DNA of 64,000 nt, taken from assembly GCF_000011305.1 (NCBI RefSeq), contig NC_004369.1, positions 2,666,001 through 2,730,000 of the forward strand. The letters run 5' to 3'. Made by a program: the position numbers and the translations under genes. Below the pieces are notes generated by a model. It saw only the letters and a list, made by a program, of their open reading frames with translations, did no database searches and was not told the origin of the DNA. The DNA is from Corynebacterium efficiens YS-314 (lineage in GTDB: Bacteria; Actinomycetota; Actinomycetes; Mycobacteriales; Mycobacteriaceae). How positions within the stretch are numbered: position 1 is the stretch's first letter; every line of letters begins with the position of its first letter. Of the stretch, positions 40,009 through 50,399 are shown one piece after another.

Positions 40009-40706
40009 CGGTCCTCCTTCTGGATTGCCCACAATTCAATATCCTGCGCCCGCGAGATCTCCGCCTGCCGGCGCGCCAGATCCCGGAACAGACGTTGCCT
40101 GCCGGGGTCCGCCACGGATTCATACTGACGTATCAGACTATCCAGCCGGGGCACGGGGACAAACCTGCCGGAGGCGGCCTCGACGATATCGGTGGAGGTC
40201 TCGATGTCACCGAGGAAGGTATCCAGGAACCGCACCGCATCCTGGGTGAGGGTGCGCACATACCCCATGTAGGTCACGGCGGCGGCGAGTTCGACCCGCT
40301 GCGCATCATCCACCTCGATGACCGATCCGCCCAACTCCCCCACCAGCAGACCGACGATGGTCTCGCCCAGTTCATCGGTGGCGGCGGCCACCCAGCGGTC
40401 CTCACCCAGGGGGTGGGCACACATGACGATCGCGCCCTCCGTCTCCAGGGGATCCATGATCTGGATGCCGTGCATGAGGGAGGTGTGCAGGAACATCTGC
40501 CCGCGCCGGGCGTAGGTGGCGAGCTGGACGACGGTCTCGGCGAGGCTGTCATCGGCCACCGCGATAACCACCAGTTCATAATCCCGGATGTCGGCGGCCG
40601 CGGTGACGGCATGGACGGCGTGGCCGGCGGCGGACAATTCGCGGGTCAGGTCGACGAGGTTCTCACCGTCGGCAAGCACCCCCACCCGCAGGCGTGGTGC
40701 ACGCAC
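40005..40706 (-). CDS. Rossmann-fold DUF2520 domain protein
   Basis: 233 residues: Rossmann start RVGVLADGENLVDLTREL and a C-terminal DUF2520 segment. Mycobacterial homologs sit next to panC and panD and are linked to coenzyme A precursor supply, though the reaction is unproved. The GTG at 40706 overlaps the previous stop by one base (TAGTG), and the gene overlaps the panC-like gene at its 3' end. Confidence 0.75.
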   Translation of the reverse strand: MRAPRLRVGVLADGENLVDLTRELSAAGHAVHAVTAAADIRDYELVVIAVADDSLAETVVQLATYARRGQMFLHTSLMHGIQIMDPLETEGAIVMCAHPLGEDRWVAAATDELGETIVGLLVGELGGSVIEVDDAQRVELAAAVTYMGYVRTLTQDAVRFLDTFLGDIETSTDIVEAASGRFVPVPRLDSLIRQYESVADPGRQRLFRDLARRQAEISRAQDIELWAIQKEDR

Positions 40707-41458
40707 TACTTCTTGTCCTTCTTCTTCGCCGCGGCGAGCAGCTCGGCGACGGAGACCCCTCCGCTGCGCTCATCGCGACGACGGCGCCCACCCCCGGCAT
40801 CGGGCGAGGCGTGCCGGGAACGGCGGGGCTGCTCCTCTTCCTCCGGCTGCTCCACCTGCACATCGACCACTTCGGGTTCCTCCGGCGCGGTCCACTCGGG
40901 GGTGGGAACGGTGTCGACCTGGTCCGCCGTCACCGGCTCCGGGGTCTCCTGCTCACGTTTCAGACGGTTCTGCTCCGATTCCAGCTCGATGATCCGGCGG
41001 GCCTCAGCCTGGACCACCGCGGGCTCATAGACCCACTCCCGGCCGGAGAGTTCGGACAGCTGCACGCGCATCTCCTCGAGCTGCTGGCGGATCTCCTTCA
41101 GCGTCTCATTGTCCTTCACGCGCAGTTCGTTCTGGTGTTGTTTCTCCAGCCGGAATTTCTCTGCCTGCTGCTCCGCCTGCTTCCGCTCCAGCTCGGCGCG
41201 GTGGAGAGCCTCCCTGGCCTCCAGTTCCTGCTGGGCCTGCTCCACCTGTTTGCGGTCACGGAAGAGGAGGAAGAAGGCGAGGACCGCGGACCACAGCGCG
41301 GCCAGCAGTGCGATCTTCTGGGCCCCGTCGCTGTCGGTGAGGAGCATGATCACGCTGGCCACCAGTGCCAGGCCGATCAGGACTATCAGGATGATCTGTC
41401 CACGGTCGACAGGGGAAGCACCGGGCTCCGGCCTGTTGCTCGACGATTCGTGACTCAT
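40706..41458 (-). CDS. Membrane-anchored coiled-coil protein (DUF6779-like)
   Basis: 250 residues: two hydrophobic spans (about 20-60), then a long coiled coil (KQVEQAQQELEAREALHRAE and beyond) and an acidic tail ending AAKKKDKK. It may be a division/envelope scaffold but nothing proves it. ATG at 41458. It runs in series with folK and panC-like genes on the minus strand, as in the mycobacterial fol/pan cluster. Confidence 0.8.
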   Translation of the reverse strand: MSHESSSNRPEPGASPVDRGQIILIVLIGLALVASVIMLLTDSDGAQKIALLAALWSAVLAFFLLFRDRKQVEQAQQELEAREALHRAELERKQAEQQAEKFRLEKQHQNELRVKDNETLKEIRQQLEEMRVQLSELSGREWVYEPAVVQAEARRIIELESEQNRLKREQETPEPVTADQVDTVPTPEWTAPEEPEVVDVQVEQPEEEEQPRRSRHASPDAGGGRRRRDERSGGVSVAELLAAAKKKDKK

Positions 41459-41468
41459 GGATTCCAAT

Positions 41469-41936
41469 CTAGCTGATCGATTCCCCGGATTGGGGAGGTG
41501 GGACCTCGCAGCTGCGTTCGAGGTACAGCCCCGCAACCGCCAGGGCGATACCGCCCAGCGCGGAGGCGAGTGCCCCGGGGAGATCCTCGGAGGCGGCGAT
41601 CAGGTCACCAACCCGGGGAATCACATAACTTGAGATGCCGACGTAGATGCCCCCCACGATGGCCCCTGTCCAGGCACCGGCCCGACCCACCAGCATGAGT
41701 TGCGCGATGGTCAGCGGATTCATCTGGCTGCGGTCCTGGCCGATCAGCCCCTCCTCCATCCGGCCGCGGACCTTGAACCCGGCGAACACACAGATCACGG
41801 CCATCACCCACAGGCTGATGGAGATGGCGACCGGGATGGTGCTCATCGAGCCGTAGAAACGCCACGTGAGAATTGCCGAGACCGCGGCGATGAAACCACC
41901 GACCGCGATCAGCATTGCCGTGGACGTCCGCTGCAT
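41469..41936 (-). CDS. DUF3180 membrane protein
   Basis: 155 residues with four membrane spans; the pattern (QLMLVGRAGAWTGAIVGGIY) matches the actinobacterial DUF3180 family, always near folK. Function unknown. Three bases separate it from the folK stop. Confidence 0.82.
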   Translation of the reverse strand: MQRTSTAMLIAVGGFIAAVSAILTWRFYGSMSTIPVAISISLWVMAVICVFAGFKVRGRMEEGLIGQDRSQMNPLTIAQLMLVGRAGAWTGAIVGGIYVGISSYVIPRVGDLIAASEDLPGALASALGGIALAVAGLYLERSCEVPPPQSGESIS

Positions 41937-41939
41937 GGG

Positions 41940-42428
41940 TTAGAACTCCCTGACCTTGGTCACGCCTTCAATGTCTGTCGGATCGAGGTTCTCCACCAGT
42001 GCCGCCACAGCGGTGCCGTGGAGGACGGCATTGGGCTCGACCTCCAGCCACGGGATGAGCACGAAGGCACGCTGCCAGGCCCACGGGTGTGGCAGGGTCA
42101 GCACGGGGTCATCGGAGAGCAGTTCCTGCTCACCGTTGCGGATCTGGACGATGTCCACGTCCAGGGTCCGGGGTCCCCATTTGCGGGTGCGCACCCGGTC
42201 GGCGTCGTTCTCCAGTTTCTGACACCGGCGCAGCAGCTCAATCGGGATGCCGTCAACATCGACCACCAGCACCGCGTTGAGGAATTCATCTTGGTCCTCC
42301 ACACCCCACGGCGGGGTGGCGTAGATGGAGGACACTGCGACCAGGTTGTCCCGGAACTCATCGATGACACCCTGCAGCAGGGCATAACGGTCATCCATGT
42401 TGGAGCCTATGGAGAGTACGGCACGCAT
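41940..42428 (-). CDS. folK: 6-hydroxymethyl-7,8-dihydropterin pyrophosphokinase
   Basis: Transfers pyrophosphate from ATP to hydroxymethyldihydropterin. 162 residues with SIGSNMDDRYALLQ, FLNAVLVVD and RKWGPRTLDVDIVQI motifs. Start ATG lies directly after the folB stop (ATG at 42428, folB stop at 42429), so the fol genes are translationally linked. Confidence 0.96.
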   Translation of the reverse strand: MRAVLSIGSNMDDRYALLQGVIDEFRDNLVAVSSIYATPPWGVEDQDEFLNAVLVVDVDGIPIELLRRCQKLENDADRVRTRKWGPRTLDVDIVQIRNGEQELLSDDPVLTLPHPWAWQRAFVLIPWLEVEPNAVLHGTAVAALVENLDPTDIEGVTKVREF

Positions 42429-42815
42429 CTAACGGGTGCTCCTTCCGTGAGCTTTACGGGAACGACGGGCCACCACCGCCACATCAGCAAAGGTACGCCG
42501 AATCGGGGCCTTGGGCTTGTGGATGGTCACCTCCACGGCATGTAGCGCACCGAAGGTGTCCATGATCTTCTCGGCCGTCTCGGTGGCGACGGTTTCAATG
42601 AGGTCCCGTGCCGGCCCCTCCACGATCTCTGCCACCAGCTGTGCCAGGGCCCCGTAGTCGACGGTGTCGGAGAGATCATCGCTGGCACCCGCGGCGGCGA
42701 AATCCATCCAGCAGGTCACATCCACGATGAAGGGCTGGCCCTGTTCCTTCTCAAAGTCGAAGACCCCGTGGTGGCCGAAACATTCCAGGCCGGTGAGTTC
42801 AATGCGGTCAGCCAC
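42429..42815 (-). CDS. folB: Dihydroneopterin aldolase
   Basis: Cleaves dihydroneopterin to hydroxymethyldihydropterin. 128 residues: [20 protein letters not shown] and [13 protein letters not shown] are typical of FolB. The GTG start at 42815 overlaps the folP stop by eight bases (GTGGCTGA). Confidence 0.94.
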   Translation of the reverse strand: MADRIELTGLECFGHHGVFDFEKEQGQPFIVDVTCWMDFAAAGASDDLSDTVDYGALAQLVAEIVEGPARDLIETVATETAEKIMDTFGALHAVEVTIHKPKAPIRRTFADVAVVARRSRKAHGRSTR

Positions 42816-43662
42816 GGTAGTCACCTGCGCTGCGCCAGTGGGCGGCCACGTCGACGGCATCGCGGGACACCGGCACATTGTGCACCCGCACGCCCCAGGC
42901 GCCCATGTGTGCGGAGATGGCGGTGACCGCGGCGGTGGCTGGATCGGCGTCGACAGGTGTCACCTCCAGGCCGCGTTCGCGGCGCACCCCGGCGAGGAAA
43001 CGCTTGCGGGAGGCGCCGACCAGGACGGGGAACTCCCCACCGATGAACTCGGGCAGGGCGTTGAGCAGCGCCCAGTTGTCCTCACGTGACTTAGCGAAAC
43101 CCAGGCCCGGATCCAGGACGATCTGATCCCCGGCCACACCGGCGGCCAGGGCGCGGGTGACCAGGTCATCGAGGGTTTCATGCACATCGGTGACCACATT
43201 GCCCCCGTGGTCCGCACGTCCGGCAGCATCCCCGAACTGCACGGTCTTCCAGTGCATGAGACACACCGGGATCGCGGCGTCGGCCATGACGGAGAACATG
43301 TCCGGATCAGCCAGACCACCGGAGACATCATTGATCATGGATACCCCCGCCTCCGCAGCGGCAGCCGCCACCGAGGCACGCATGGTGTCCACCGAGGTGT
43401 GGATGCCCTCCTCACGCAGCGCGGCGATCACCGGCACCACGCGGTTGCGTTCATCCTCTGCGTCCACGCGGACGGCCCCCGGGCGGGTGGATTCCCCGCC
43501 GATGTCGATGATGTCCGCCCCCTCGGCCACCAGACGACGGGCGTGCTCAATCGCGCGGTCGGTCTCGATGTACCGACCGCCGTCCGAGAAGGAATCCTCG
43601 GTGACATTGACGATGCCCATCACCAGACAACGCCCCGGAACAGTAAGGTCTGCCACGTTCAT
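42808..43662 (-). CDS. folP: Dihydropteroate synthase
   Basis: Joins p-aminobenzoate to the pterin, the sulfonamide target. 284 residues with [32 protein letters not shown] and [15 protein letters not shown] motifs. It begins directly after the folE stop. Confidence 0.96.
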   Translation of the reverse strand: MNVADLTVPGRCLVMGIVNVTEDSFSDGGRYIETDRAIEHARRLVAEGADIIDIGGESTRPGAVRVDAEDERNRVVPVIAALREEGIHTSVDTMRASVAAAAAEAGVSMINDVSGGLADPDMFSVMADAAIPVCLMHWKTVQFGDAAGRADHGGNVVTDVHETLDDLVTRALAAGVAGDQIVLDPGLGFAKSREDNWALLNALPEFIGGEFPVLVGASRKRFLAGVRRERGLEVTPVDADPATAAVTAISAHMGAWGVRVHNVPVSRDAVDVAAHWRSAGDYRG

Positions 43663-44256
43663 CTAGTTGCCCCGGATCAGCGCGAAGACCTCGGCGCGGG
43701 ACGCCATGCTGGTCTTGAACCCGCCACGCACCGCGGAGGTCGTGGTCACCGCACCGGGTTTGCGGATACCACGCATGCCCATGCACAGGTGTTCCGCCTC
43801 GATGACCACGGCCACGGACTGGGCACCGAGCTTGTCGACGAGCGCATCCGCGATCTGCGAGGTCAACCGCTCCTGCACCTGCGGCCGCTTGGCATACATA
43901 TCCGCCAGGCGGGCCAGCTTGGACAGGCCGGTGACCTGACCGGACTCACCGGGGATATAACCGATGTGCGCCACCCCGAAGAACGGAACCAGATGATGCT
44001 CACAGGTGGAGTAGATCGGGATCTCACGTACCAGCACCAGCTCCTGGTGATCCTCCGAGAAGGTCTTGTTCAACACCGCGGTCGGGTCCTCGTGCAGACC
44101 GGCGAAGATCTCCCGGTAGGCGCGTGCCACACGTGCCGGGGTTTCCAGCAGGCCCTCACGCTCCGGGTTCTCCCCCACCGCAATGAGCAGTTCCCTCACC
44201 GCCGCCTCGGCGCGCTCCTGGTCGAATTCCCGCACCGCACCCAGCTTGTCAGCCAC
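43663..44256 (-). CDS. folE: GTP cyclohydrolase I
   Basis: First step of folate synthesis, GTP to dihydroneopterin triphosphate. 197 residues: zinc-binding [20 protein letters not shown] and CMGMRGI, with the LEDLARRL-like [20 protein letters not shown]. The GTG start overlaps the ftsH stop by eight bases (GTGGCTGA), as at folP/folB. Confidence 0.96.
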
Positions 44257-46681
44257 GCTTGTCTCCTTCGTTCTCGGTCCCCGGATCCACCTCGGTCGCC
44301 TCGTCCATCATGCCGGGACGTTCCTCCACGGTGCCCTCGGGACGGTCGTGGTCGGGACGTTCATGGTCGGGGAGACGGAAACCAATGATCTGGGTGGGGG
44401 CATCCCCAGGGCCTGTACCCTTTCGGGACACATTACCGGGGGCGTGTTCCTCACCCGTTGACTGGTCCATGAGTTCCTTGTCACCGAAACCATAGGCCTT
44501 CATGCCGGGGTGTTCCGCCTCCGGGCTGGGGGCGGCAGTACCCGCGTAGGGGTTGGGGCGTTTCGCCCCTGATCCCGGGACGGTCCAGTCGGCAGGGGGC
44601 GGGGTGCCATAATCCGGGGTCGGGGCATTCCCGGTGGACAGCCCCACCGGCACGCTGACCCCGGCACCCTTCTGCTCCTCGAGTTCCTTGCGGCGCCGCT
44701 CACGTGCCGCCTTGGATGCCTCCACGATGGAGAACCGCTTCGGGGGTTCCTCACCACGTTCAATGGCGATCTCCACCGGTGTCTTCACCGGCTCGCGGTC
44801 CTCCTGGCGGGGGAAGCGGTCATTCTCGTCGGGGAACACCTCATCGATGCTGCGTGGCTCGATGTCGCTGAACAGCACCTCCAGGTCGGGGCGACGCAGG
44901 GTCTCCTTCTCCAGGAGTTTCTCCGCGAGCCTGTCCAGGTGGTCACGGTATTCACGCAGGATGTTGTAGGACACCTCATGCGCCTTGTCCAGCAGGTAGG
45001 CCACCTCGGTGTCGATCAGCGCCGCGACCTCCTGGGAGTGCGTCAGCGTGCCACCGCCACCGCGTCCGGAGAAGGGATCGCCCTGCTCCTCGCCGTACTT
45101 GACCATGCCGACGGTGGGGCTCATGCCGTATTCGGTGACCATCGCACGGGCGATCTTGGTGGCCTGTTCGATATCGGCGGAGGCACCGGTGGTGGGGGCA
45201 CCGAACACCAGTTCCTCGGCGGCGCGTCCACCCATGGCGAACACGAGTCGGGCGAAGAGTTCATTGCGGTTGTACATGCCCTTGTCGTCCTCCTGGACGG
45301 TCATGGCATGCCCCCCGGTGCGGCCACGGGCCAGGATGGTCACCTTGTACACGCGTTCGATGTCGGACAGTGCCCACGCGGACAGGGTGTGCCCGCCCTC
45401 GTGGTAGGCGGTGACCTTCTTCTCCTGCTCGGAGATGATCTTGGAGGAACGACGCGGCCCGCCTATCACACGGTCGGTGGCCTCCTCCAGGGCATCGGCG
45501 GTGATGGCGTTGCCGCCGATGCGGGCGGTGAGCAGCGCGGCCTCATTGAGCACATTGCCCAGGTCGGCGCCGGACATACCGGCGGTGCGCTTGGCCAGGG
45601 CCTTGAGGTTGGCATCCGGGGCAAAGGGCTTGCCCTTCGCGTGGATCTCCAGGATCTGCTCGCGGCCCTTGAGGTCGGGGGCGGTCACGGGGATCTGGCG
45701 GTCGAAACGGCCCGGGCGGAGCAGGGCGGGATCCAGGACATCTGGGCGGTTGGTGGCCGCCATGAGGATGACGCTGCCGCGGTCACCGAAACCGTCCATC
45801 TCCACCAGCAGCTGGTTCAGGGTCTGTTCACGCTCGTCATGGCCACCGCCCATTCCGGAACCACGAGCACGGCCCACGGCATCGATCTCATCGATGAAGA
45901 TGATGCAGGGACTGTTCTCCTTGGCCTGTTTGAACAGATCACGTACACGGGACGCACCGACACCGACGAACATCTCCACGAAGTCGGAACCTGAGATGGA
46001 GAAAAATGGCACACCGGCCTCACCCGCCACCGCCCGGGCCAGCAGGGTCTTACCGGTTCCGGGAGGGCCGTACAGCAACACACCACGCGGGATCTTGGCA
46101 CCCAGGTCCTGGTAGCGGGTCGGATCCTCCAGGAAATCCTTGATCTCATGGAGCTCATCGACCGCCTCATCGGCACCGGCCACGTCGGCGAAGGTGTTGG
46201 TCGGGGTGTCCTTGGTCAGCTGCCGGGCCTTGGATGCACCCATGCCGAACATGCCACCGCCCTGCGCACGGGACAGGAAGAACATGAGCAGACCGAACAC
46301 GATCAGCAGCGGCAGGATGAAGCTCAGCATGGAGACCAGGAAGTTATCCTGGGTCACGTTGGTGGTGTAGGACTCCGCGTCGGAGGCCTCCACCTTGTCG
46401 AAGATCAGCGGTGCGGTACGCGCCGGGAACTGGGTGATGATCTCCTCAACGCCCTCGCGTTCCTCCACCTCGATCGGTTCACGGAGGGTCAGGCGGAGGC
46501 GCTGCTCGCGGTCATCGATCTGCGCCTCGGACACGTTGTTGGCCTCCAGCTGCTCCATGGCAACGGAGGTGTCCACTTCCTGGAAATTCCGGGTGTCGCT
46601 GGTGAACAGCGAAAACAGGAACAGGGTGATGAGTACCACGGCTGCGATGCCGCCGTACTGGAGGAATTTCTTGTTCTTCAT
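44249..46681 (-). CDS. ftsH: Membrane-bound AAA+ zinc protease FtsH
   Basis: 810 residues. Two transmembrane helices flanking an extracytoplasmic domain, AAA module with [31 protein letters not shown] and the SRH, then the zinc site HEGGH. A long Pro/Glu-rich C-terminal tail follows, absent in E. coli. It degrades membrane proteins and regulators. ATG at 46681; TTG at 46687 is possible. It heads the fol gene series. Confidence 0.97.
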
Positions 46682-46791
46682 GCGCAATGGCCGGTCCGGC
46701 GGTGGCTGGAACGGGCCCGGGCCTTTCTCGGGTCTGGGGTTAAAACTCTCTGCAGCTCAATCAACGTTCAGCGGAGGCGATTCGTTCCCAC

Positions 46792-47394
46792 CTAGTCGGA
46801 GTAGACACGTGGCTCGAGGGTGCCCACATAGGGCAGGTCGCGGTAACGCTCGGCGAAGTCGAGTCCGTAACCCACGACGAACTCATTCGGGATGTCGAAA
46901 CCGATGTCGTACATGTCGATGTTCGCGGTCAGTCGCTCCGGCTTGCGCAGCAGGGTGATCACGTTGAGGGACTTCGGGTGGCGGTTCTTCAGGTTGCGCA
47001 TCAGCCAGGAGAGGGTGAGGCCGGAGTCGATGATGTCCTCGACGATGAGCACGTCACGGCCCTCGATGTCCTTGTCCAGATCCTTGAGGATGCGCACCAC
47101 GCCGGAGGATGAGGTGGAGTTGCCGTAGGAGGACACCGCCATGAACTCGGACTGGGAGGGGATGGTCAGCTCACGCGAGAAGTCCGACAGGAAGTAGAAC
47201 GCGCCCTTGAGCACGCACACCAGGATCAGATCCTCCTCGGAGTCGCGGTAGTCCTCAGAGACCCGCGCGGCCATCTCCCGGATGCGTTCCTTCAGCTTGT
47301 TCTCGCTGATCAGGACCGATTCGATGTCATCTCCGTAGGGGTTGGTGGGGACGTTGAAGTCCTTTTCGCCTGCCATCTCGACGTTGTTGACCAT
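46792..47394 (-). CDS. hpt: Hypoxanthine phosphoribosyltransferase
   Basis: Salvages hypoxanthine and guanine with PRPP. About 200 residues: PRPP-binding loop [17 protein letters not shown] and purine-binding [19 protein letters not shown] at 47394 or 47376. It lies between tilS and ftsH, the conserved tilS-hpt-ftsH order of many Gram-positive bacteria. Confidence 0.96.
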   Translation of the reverse strand: MVNNVEMAGEKDFNVPTNPYGDDIESVLISENKLKERIREMAARVSEDYRDSEEDLILVCVLKGAFYFLSDFSRELTIPSQSEFMAVSSYGNSTSSSGVVRILKDLDKDIEGRDVLIVEDIIDSGLTLSWLMRNLKNRHPKSLNVITLLRKPERLTANIDMYDIGFDIPNEFVVGYGLDFAERYRDLPYVGTLEPRVYSD

Positions 47395-47426
47395 GTGTAG
47401 CGTGCACCTTCTTTGTTCGAGTGTTC

Positions 47427-48368
47427 TCAACCGGTGATCTCAAGCTTGCCACTTACACGCACCACTTCCAACCTCCCGTGGGCACCGCCGCCCACCGCCA
47501 CGCCCCCCTGTCCATGCCAGTGGGTGAGCAGACGGTCGACCGCCTCGATCTTTTTCGAGGTGACCCGCACCCCATGTCCGCGGAGGAAATCGGCGAGCAT
47601 GAGGCGTCGCAAAGCATGCGGTTCGGCCGCGAGCCGCACCGGGAACCCGTCGGCCCACTCACCCCGACGCTTGTCGACGAAAAACTCCAACGCCTCGCCC
47701 TCCATCGCTGCCCGTGTCGCCGCCAACGCCAGGCCCGGCACCGGATCACCTGCGTGGATCTCCGCCAACAGGGGCAGGACCTGCTCCCGGATGGCCACCC
47801 GCCGGAACGCACGATCCCGGTTCTGGGGGTCCTGCCACGGGGTCAGCCCCAGCTCGGTGCAGGCCCCGTGGGTGTCGGCCCGCCGGACACCCAGGAGGGG
47901 GCGGATGACGGTGAGGTCGGGGCGTCGAGAAGCGCTTTTCATCCCGGCCGGGTTCCCCCGCAGGCCGGCCAGCAGGAAGGTCTCGGCCTGATCATCCATG
48001 GTGTGACCGGCCCAGATGGTGTCGGTGAGCTGGGCGAACTCGGCGTAACGGGCCTCGCGGGCCTGCGCCTCCATGCTGCCCGGCGGCACGGTGATGCTCC
48101 GGATGAGGGCCGTGGCCCCCATGTGTTCGGCCTGGGCGGCGGCGCGTTCCGAGACCTCTGCCGAACCCTCCTGCAGGTTGTGGTTGATGCAGATCGCGGT
48201 GACCTCCGCCCCCTCGGCGCGGGCCGCGGCGACCAGCGCCAGGGAATCCGGCCCACCGGAGAGCCCGATGTGGACATGATCTGTGAGATGGGCGCGGATG
48301 GCCACGCGCAGGGTGAGGAAATGCGGGCAGATCCGTGGCAGGGGCAGCCCACCGATGCTCGCCGGCAC
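47427..48368 (-). CDS. tilS: tRNA(Ile)-lysidine synthase
   Basis: Modifies the wobble C of tRNA-Ile(CAU). 313 residues with the PP-loop [19 protein letters not shown], HxxDQ-like [12 protein letters not shown] and a compact C-terminal domain. It starts directly after the dac stop. Essential, usually with hpt. Confidence 0.95.
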   Translation of the reverse strand: MPASIGGLPLPRICPHFLTLRVAIRAHLTDHVHIGLSGGPDSLALVAAARAEGAEVTAICINHNLQEGSAEVSERAAAQAEHMGATALIRSITVPPGSMEAQAREARYAEFAQLTDTIWAGHTMDDQAETFLLAGLRGNPAGMKSASRRPDLTVIRPLLGVRRADTHGACTELGLTPWQDPQNRDRAFRRVAIREQVLPLLAEIHAGDPVPGLALAATRAAMEGEALEFFVDKRRGEWADGFPVRLAAEPHALRRLMLADFLRGHGVRVTSKKIEAVDRLLTHWHGQGGVAVGGGAHGRLEVVRVSGKLEITG

Positions 48369-49634
48369 CTAGAACTCCCGCAGGACAGACGCCATCTCAT
48401 CCATCGCGGCGCGGGCATCCGGAATATTCGAGTCATTGGACACGAACGCGAAGGTGTACACCCGGTCCGAGGTCACCGTGCCCGCCAGCGCGGAGGTCGC
48501 GGTGAGGGTGCCGGTCTTCGCGCGGACCCAGCCGGCGCCGCTGAGATCGTCATAGCGGTCCACCAGGGTGCCATTGCCGCCCGCGATCGGCAGGGTGTTC
48601 AGCAGCGGGCGCAGGGTCTCATCCGTGGCCGCGGCATGCAGAATGTCATCGAGCAGGCGCGGGGTGATGAGGTTGTCGAAGCTGAGCCCCGAATTATCGA
48701 CGATGCTCACACCGCGCAGGTCGAAACCGTGTTCCTTGAGGATATCCATGGTCAGCTGCGCGGAACTGCCCGTGTCGGTGGCCGCGCCGCGGTTCTGGGC
48801 GGTCTCCCTGCCGATCGCCTCGGCCATGACATTGTCGGATTCCTCCATCATCCGGCGCAGACGCTGCTCCAGGTTCTCGGATTCGGTGGTGGCAAGCACC
48901 AGAGCGTCGGCGGGGGCTGTGCCCTTCCCGGTGTCGGTGGCCCCAATGCGCTGCGCCAGGGCCTGCGCCACATCGAGGGCCGGGGTGTGGGTGCGCGGCA
49001 GATCGCCATGGCTGCCACCGATGCGCCCGCCCTCGATCATCACCGGTTCCACCGGGGCGATATACCCCGCATCAATATCGATGCGTTCCCACCCCGGCGC
49101 GAAGGTCTCATCACTCCAGATGGAGGTGTCCACCAGGACCGTATCGATGTCCTGACCGGTGAGCTGCGCGGCGAGATCATCGAGCTGATCGGTGCTGAGG
49201 GTGACGTCGCCGGCGGCCCGGATCACGGCTGTTCCGGGGGTTTGTCCAACCACGACATCAGTATGGATGGTGTCATCCCACCCCAGTTCATACAGCGCCG
49301 CCGCAGCGGTGAGGATCTTGGTGGCCGACGCCGGACGCACCGGGGTATCCGGATTCTGCGACCAGATGACCTCACCCGTTGCGGTATCCCGCACCTGGCC
49401 GACAAACCTGCCCAGACGGGGATCCGCGGCGGCCTGCGTGAGCTGCTGGTTCAGCGCCGAGAAATCCACCTCCGCCGTGGCCACCACCGGCCGGAAGATC
49501 TCCTCCGGTGCCGCCACCTCAAAAGCCGGAGGGTGATTGAGGCTGTTGAGCTGCGCATTGATCCCCACCCCCGCCACACCGACGACCGCGGCCAGCGCAC
49601 CGACAGCCGATGCGATCCACACGCCGTTTTTCAC
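48369..49634 (-). CDS. dacB: D-alanyl-D-alanine carboxypeptidase (PBP4/DacB type)
   Basis: Trims peptidoglycan stem peptides and is a penicillin target. 421 residues: N-terminal membrane segment (IASAVGALAAVVGVAGVGI), active-site SATK, SDN, and KTGTLT motifs of the S13 family with the domain insertion. The N-terminal anchor suggests periplasmic activity. The gene starts the minus-strand series ahead of tilS. Confidence 0.93.
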   Translation of the reverse strand: MKNGVWIASAVGALAAVVGVAGVGINAQLNSLNHPPAFEVAAPEEIFRPVVATAEVDFSALNQQLTQAAADPRLGRFVGQVRDTATGEVIWSQNPDTPVRPASATKILTAAAALYELGWDDTIHTDVVVGQTPGTAVIRAAGDVTLSTDQLDDLAAQLTGQDIDTVLVDTSIWSDETFAPGWERIDIDAGYIAPVEPVMIEGGRIGGSHGDLPRTHTPALDVAQALAQRIGATDTGKGTAPADALVLATTESENLEQRLRRMMEESDNVMAEAIGRETAQNRGAATDTGSSAQLTMDILKEHGFDLRGVSIVDNSGLSFDNLITPRLLDDILHAAATDETLRPLLNTLPIAGGNGTLVDRYDDLSGAGWVRAKTGTLTATSALAGTVTSDRVYTFAFVSNDSNIPDARAAMDEMASVLREF

Positions 49635-49758
49635 CCGAACTCCTCACCATGATTGTTTCCCCACACCTTATATCGCGTGCCAAGTCTGCCGGAATCCCCC
49701 GACACGCTAGAATCACCATCTGACTGGTATCAACGACCGAGAAGATAAAGGACATCCC

Positions 49759-50235
49759 ATGAGCGTCGAAGTAACCGTTGAGATCCCGAAGGGTTCCCGC
49801 AACAAGTACGAAATCGATCACGAGACCGGCAAGGTCTACCTCGACCGTTACCTGTTCACCCCGATGGCCTACCCACTGGACTACGGTTTCATCGACCACA
49901 CCCTGGGCGAGGACGGCGACCCCATGGATGCCCTCGTCATCCTTCCGGAGTCCGTGTTCCCGAACGTGATCGTGAAGTCCCGTGTCATCGGTGTCTTCAA
50001 GATGACCGACGAGGCCGGTGGCGACGACAAGCTCCTCGCAGTCCTCGACGACCCACGCTACGACCACATCCAGGACATCTCCGATGTCTCCGACTTCCTC
50101 AAGGATGAGATCGAGCACTTCTTCGTCCACTACAAGGACCTGGAGAAGGGCAAGCACGTCGACGGCTCTGGCTGGGGCGACAAGGCCGAGGCTGAGCAGA
50201 TCCTCGCCGACTCCATCGAGCGCTACAAGGCATAG
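49759..50235 (+). CDS. ppa: Inorganic pyrophosphatase
   Basis: Hydrolyses diphosphate to two phosphates. 158 residues, family [40 protein letters not shown] with the acidic metal ligands, and [10 protein letters not shown]. It diverges from dacB; a possible -10 TAGAAT lies at 49709-49714 and an AAAGGA ribosome site before the ATG. Confidence 0.97.
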   Translation: MSVEVTVEIPKGSRNKYEIDHETGKVYLDRYLFTPMAYPLDYGFIDHTLGEDGDPMDALVILPESVFPNVIVKSRVIGVFKMTDEAGGDDKLLAVLDDPRYDHIQDISDVSDFLKDEIEHFFVHYKDLEKGKHVDGSGWGDKAEAEQILADSIERYKA

Positions 50236-50249
50236 AGGGTTCCTCCTTC

Positions 50250-50277
50250 CACCCGCGTTCCCTTCGGGGCGCGGGTG
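50250..50277. terminator. Terminator after ppa
   Basis: CACCCGCG-N12-CGCGGGTG hairpin followed by TTGTCATTTCC, between ppa and palindromic element copy 3. Confidence 0.8.
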
Positions 50278-50298
50278 TTGTCATTTCCGGCCCCATGC

Positions 50299-50384
50299 TT
50301 AACCCCGAGATCCTGTTCCCAGAGACCACGATGCTTAACCCAGAGATCACTGGTGTTTTCTGGGGACAGGATCTCGGGGTTAAG
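50299..50384. repeat. 85-bp three-armed palindromic element, copy 3
   Basis: Left arm TTAACCCCGAGATCCTG, internal arm CTTAACCCAGAGATCACTGG, right arm CAGGATCTCGGGGTTAAG. Same orientation as copies 1 and 2; the internal arm is identical to that of copy 1. It lies between the convergent ppa and speE-like genes. Confidence 0.88.
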
Positions 50385-50399
50385 TGGGGAGGGGCCTGG

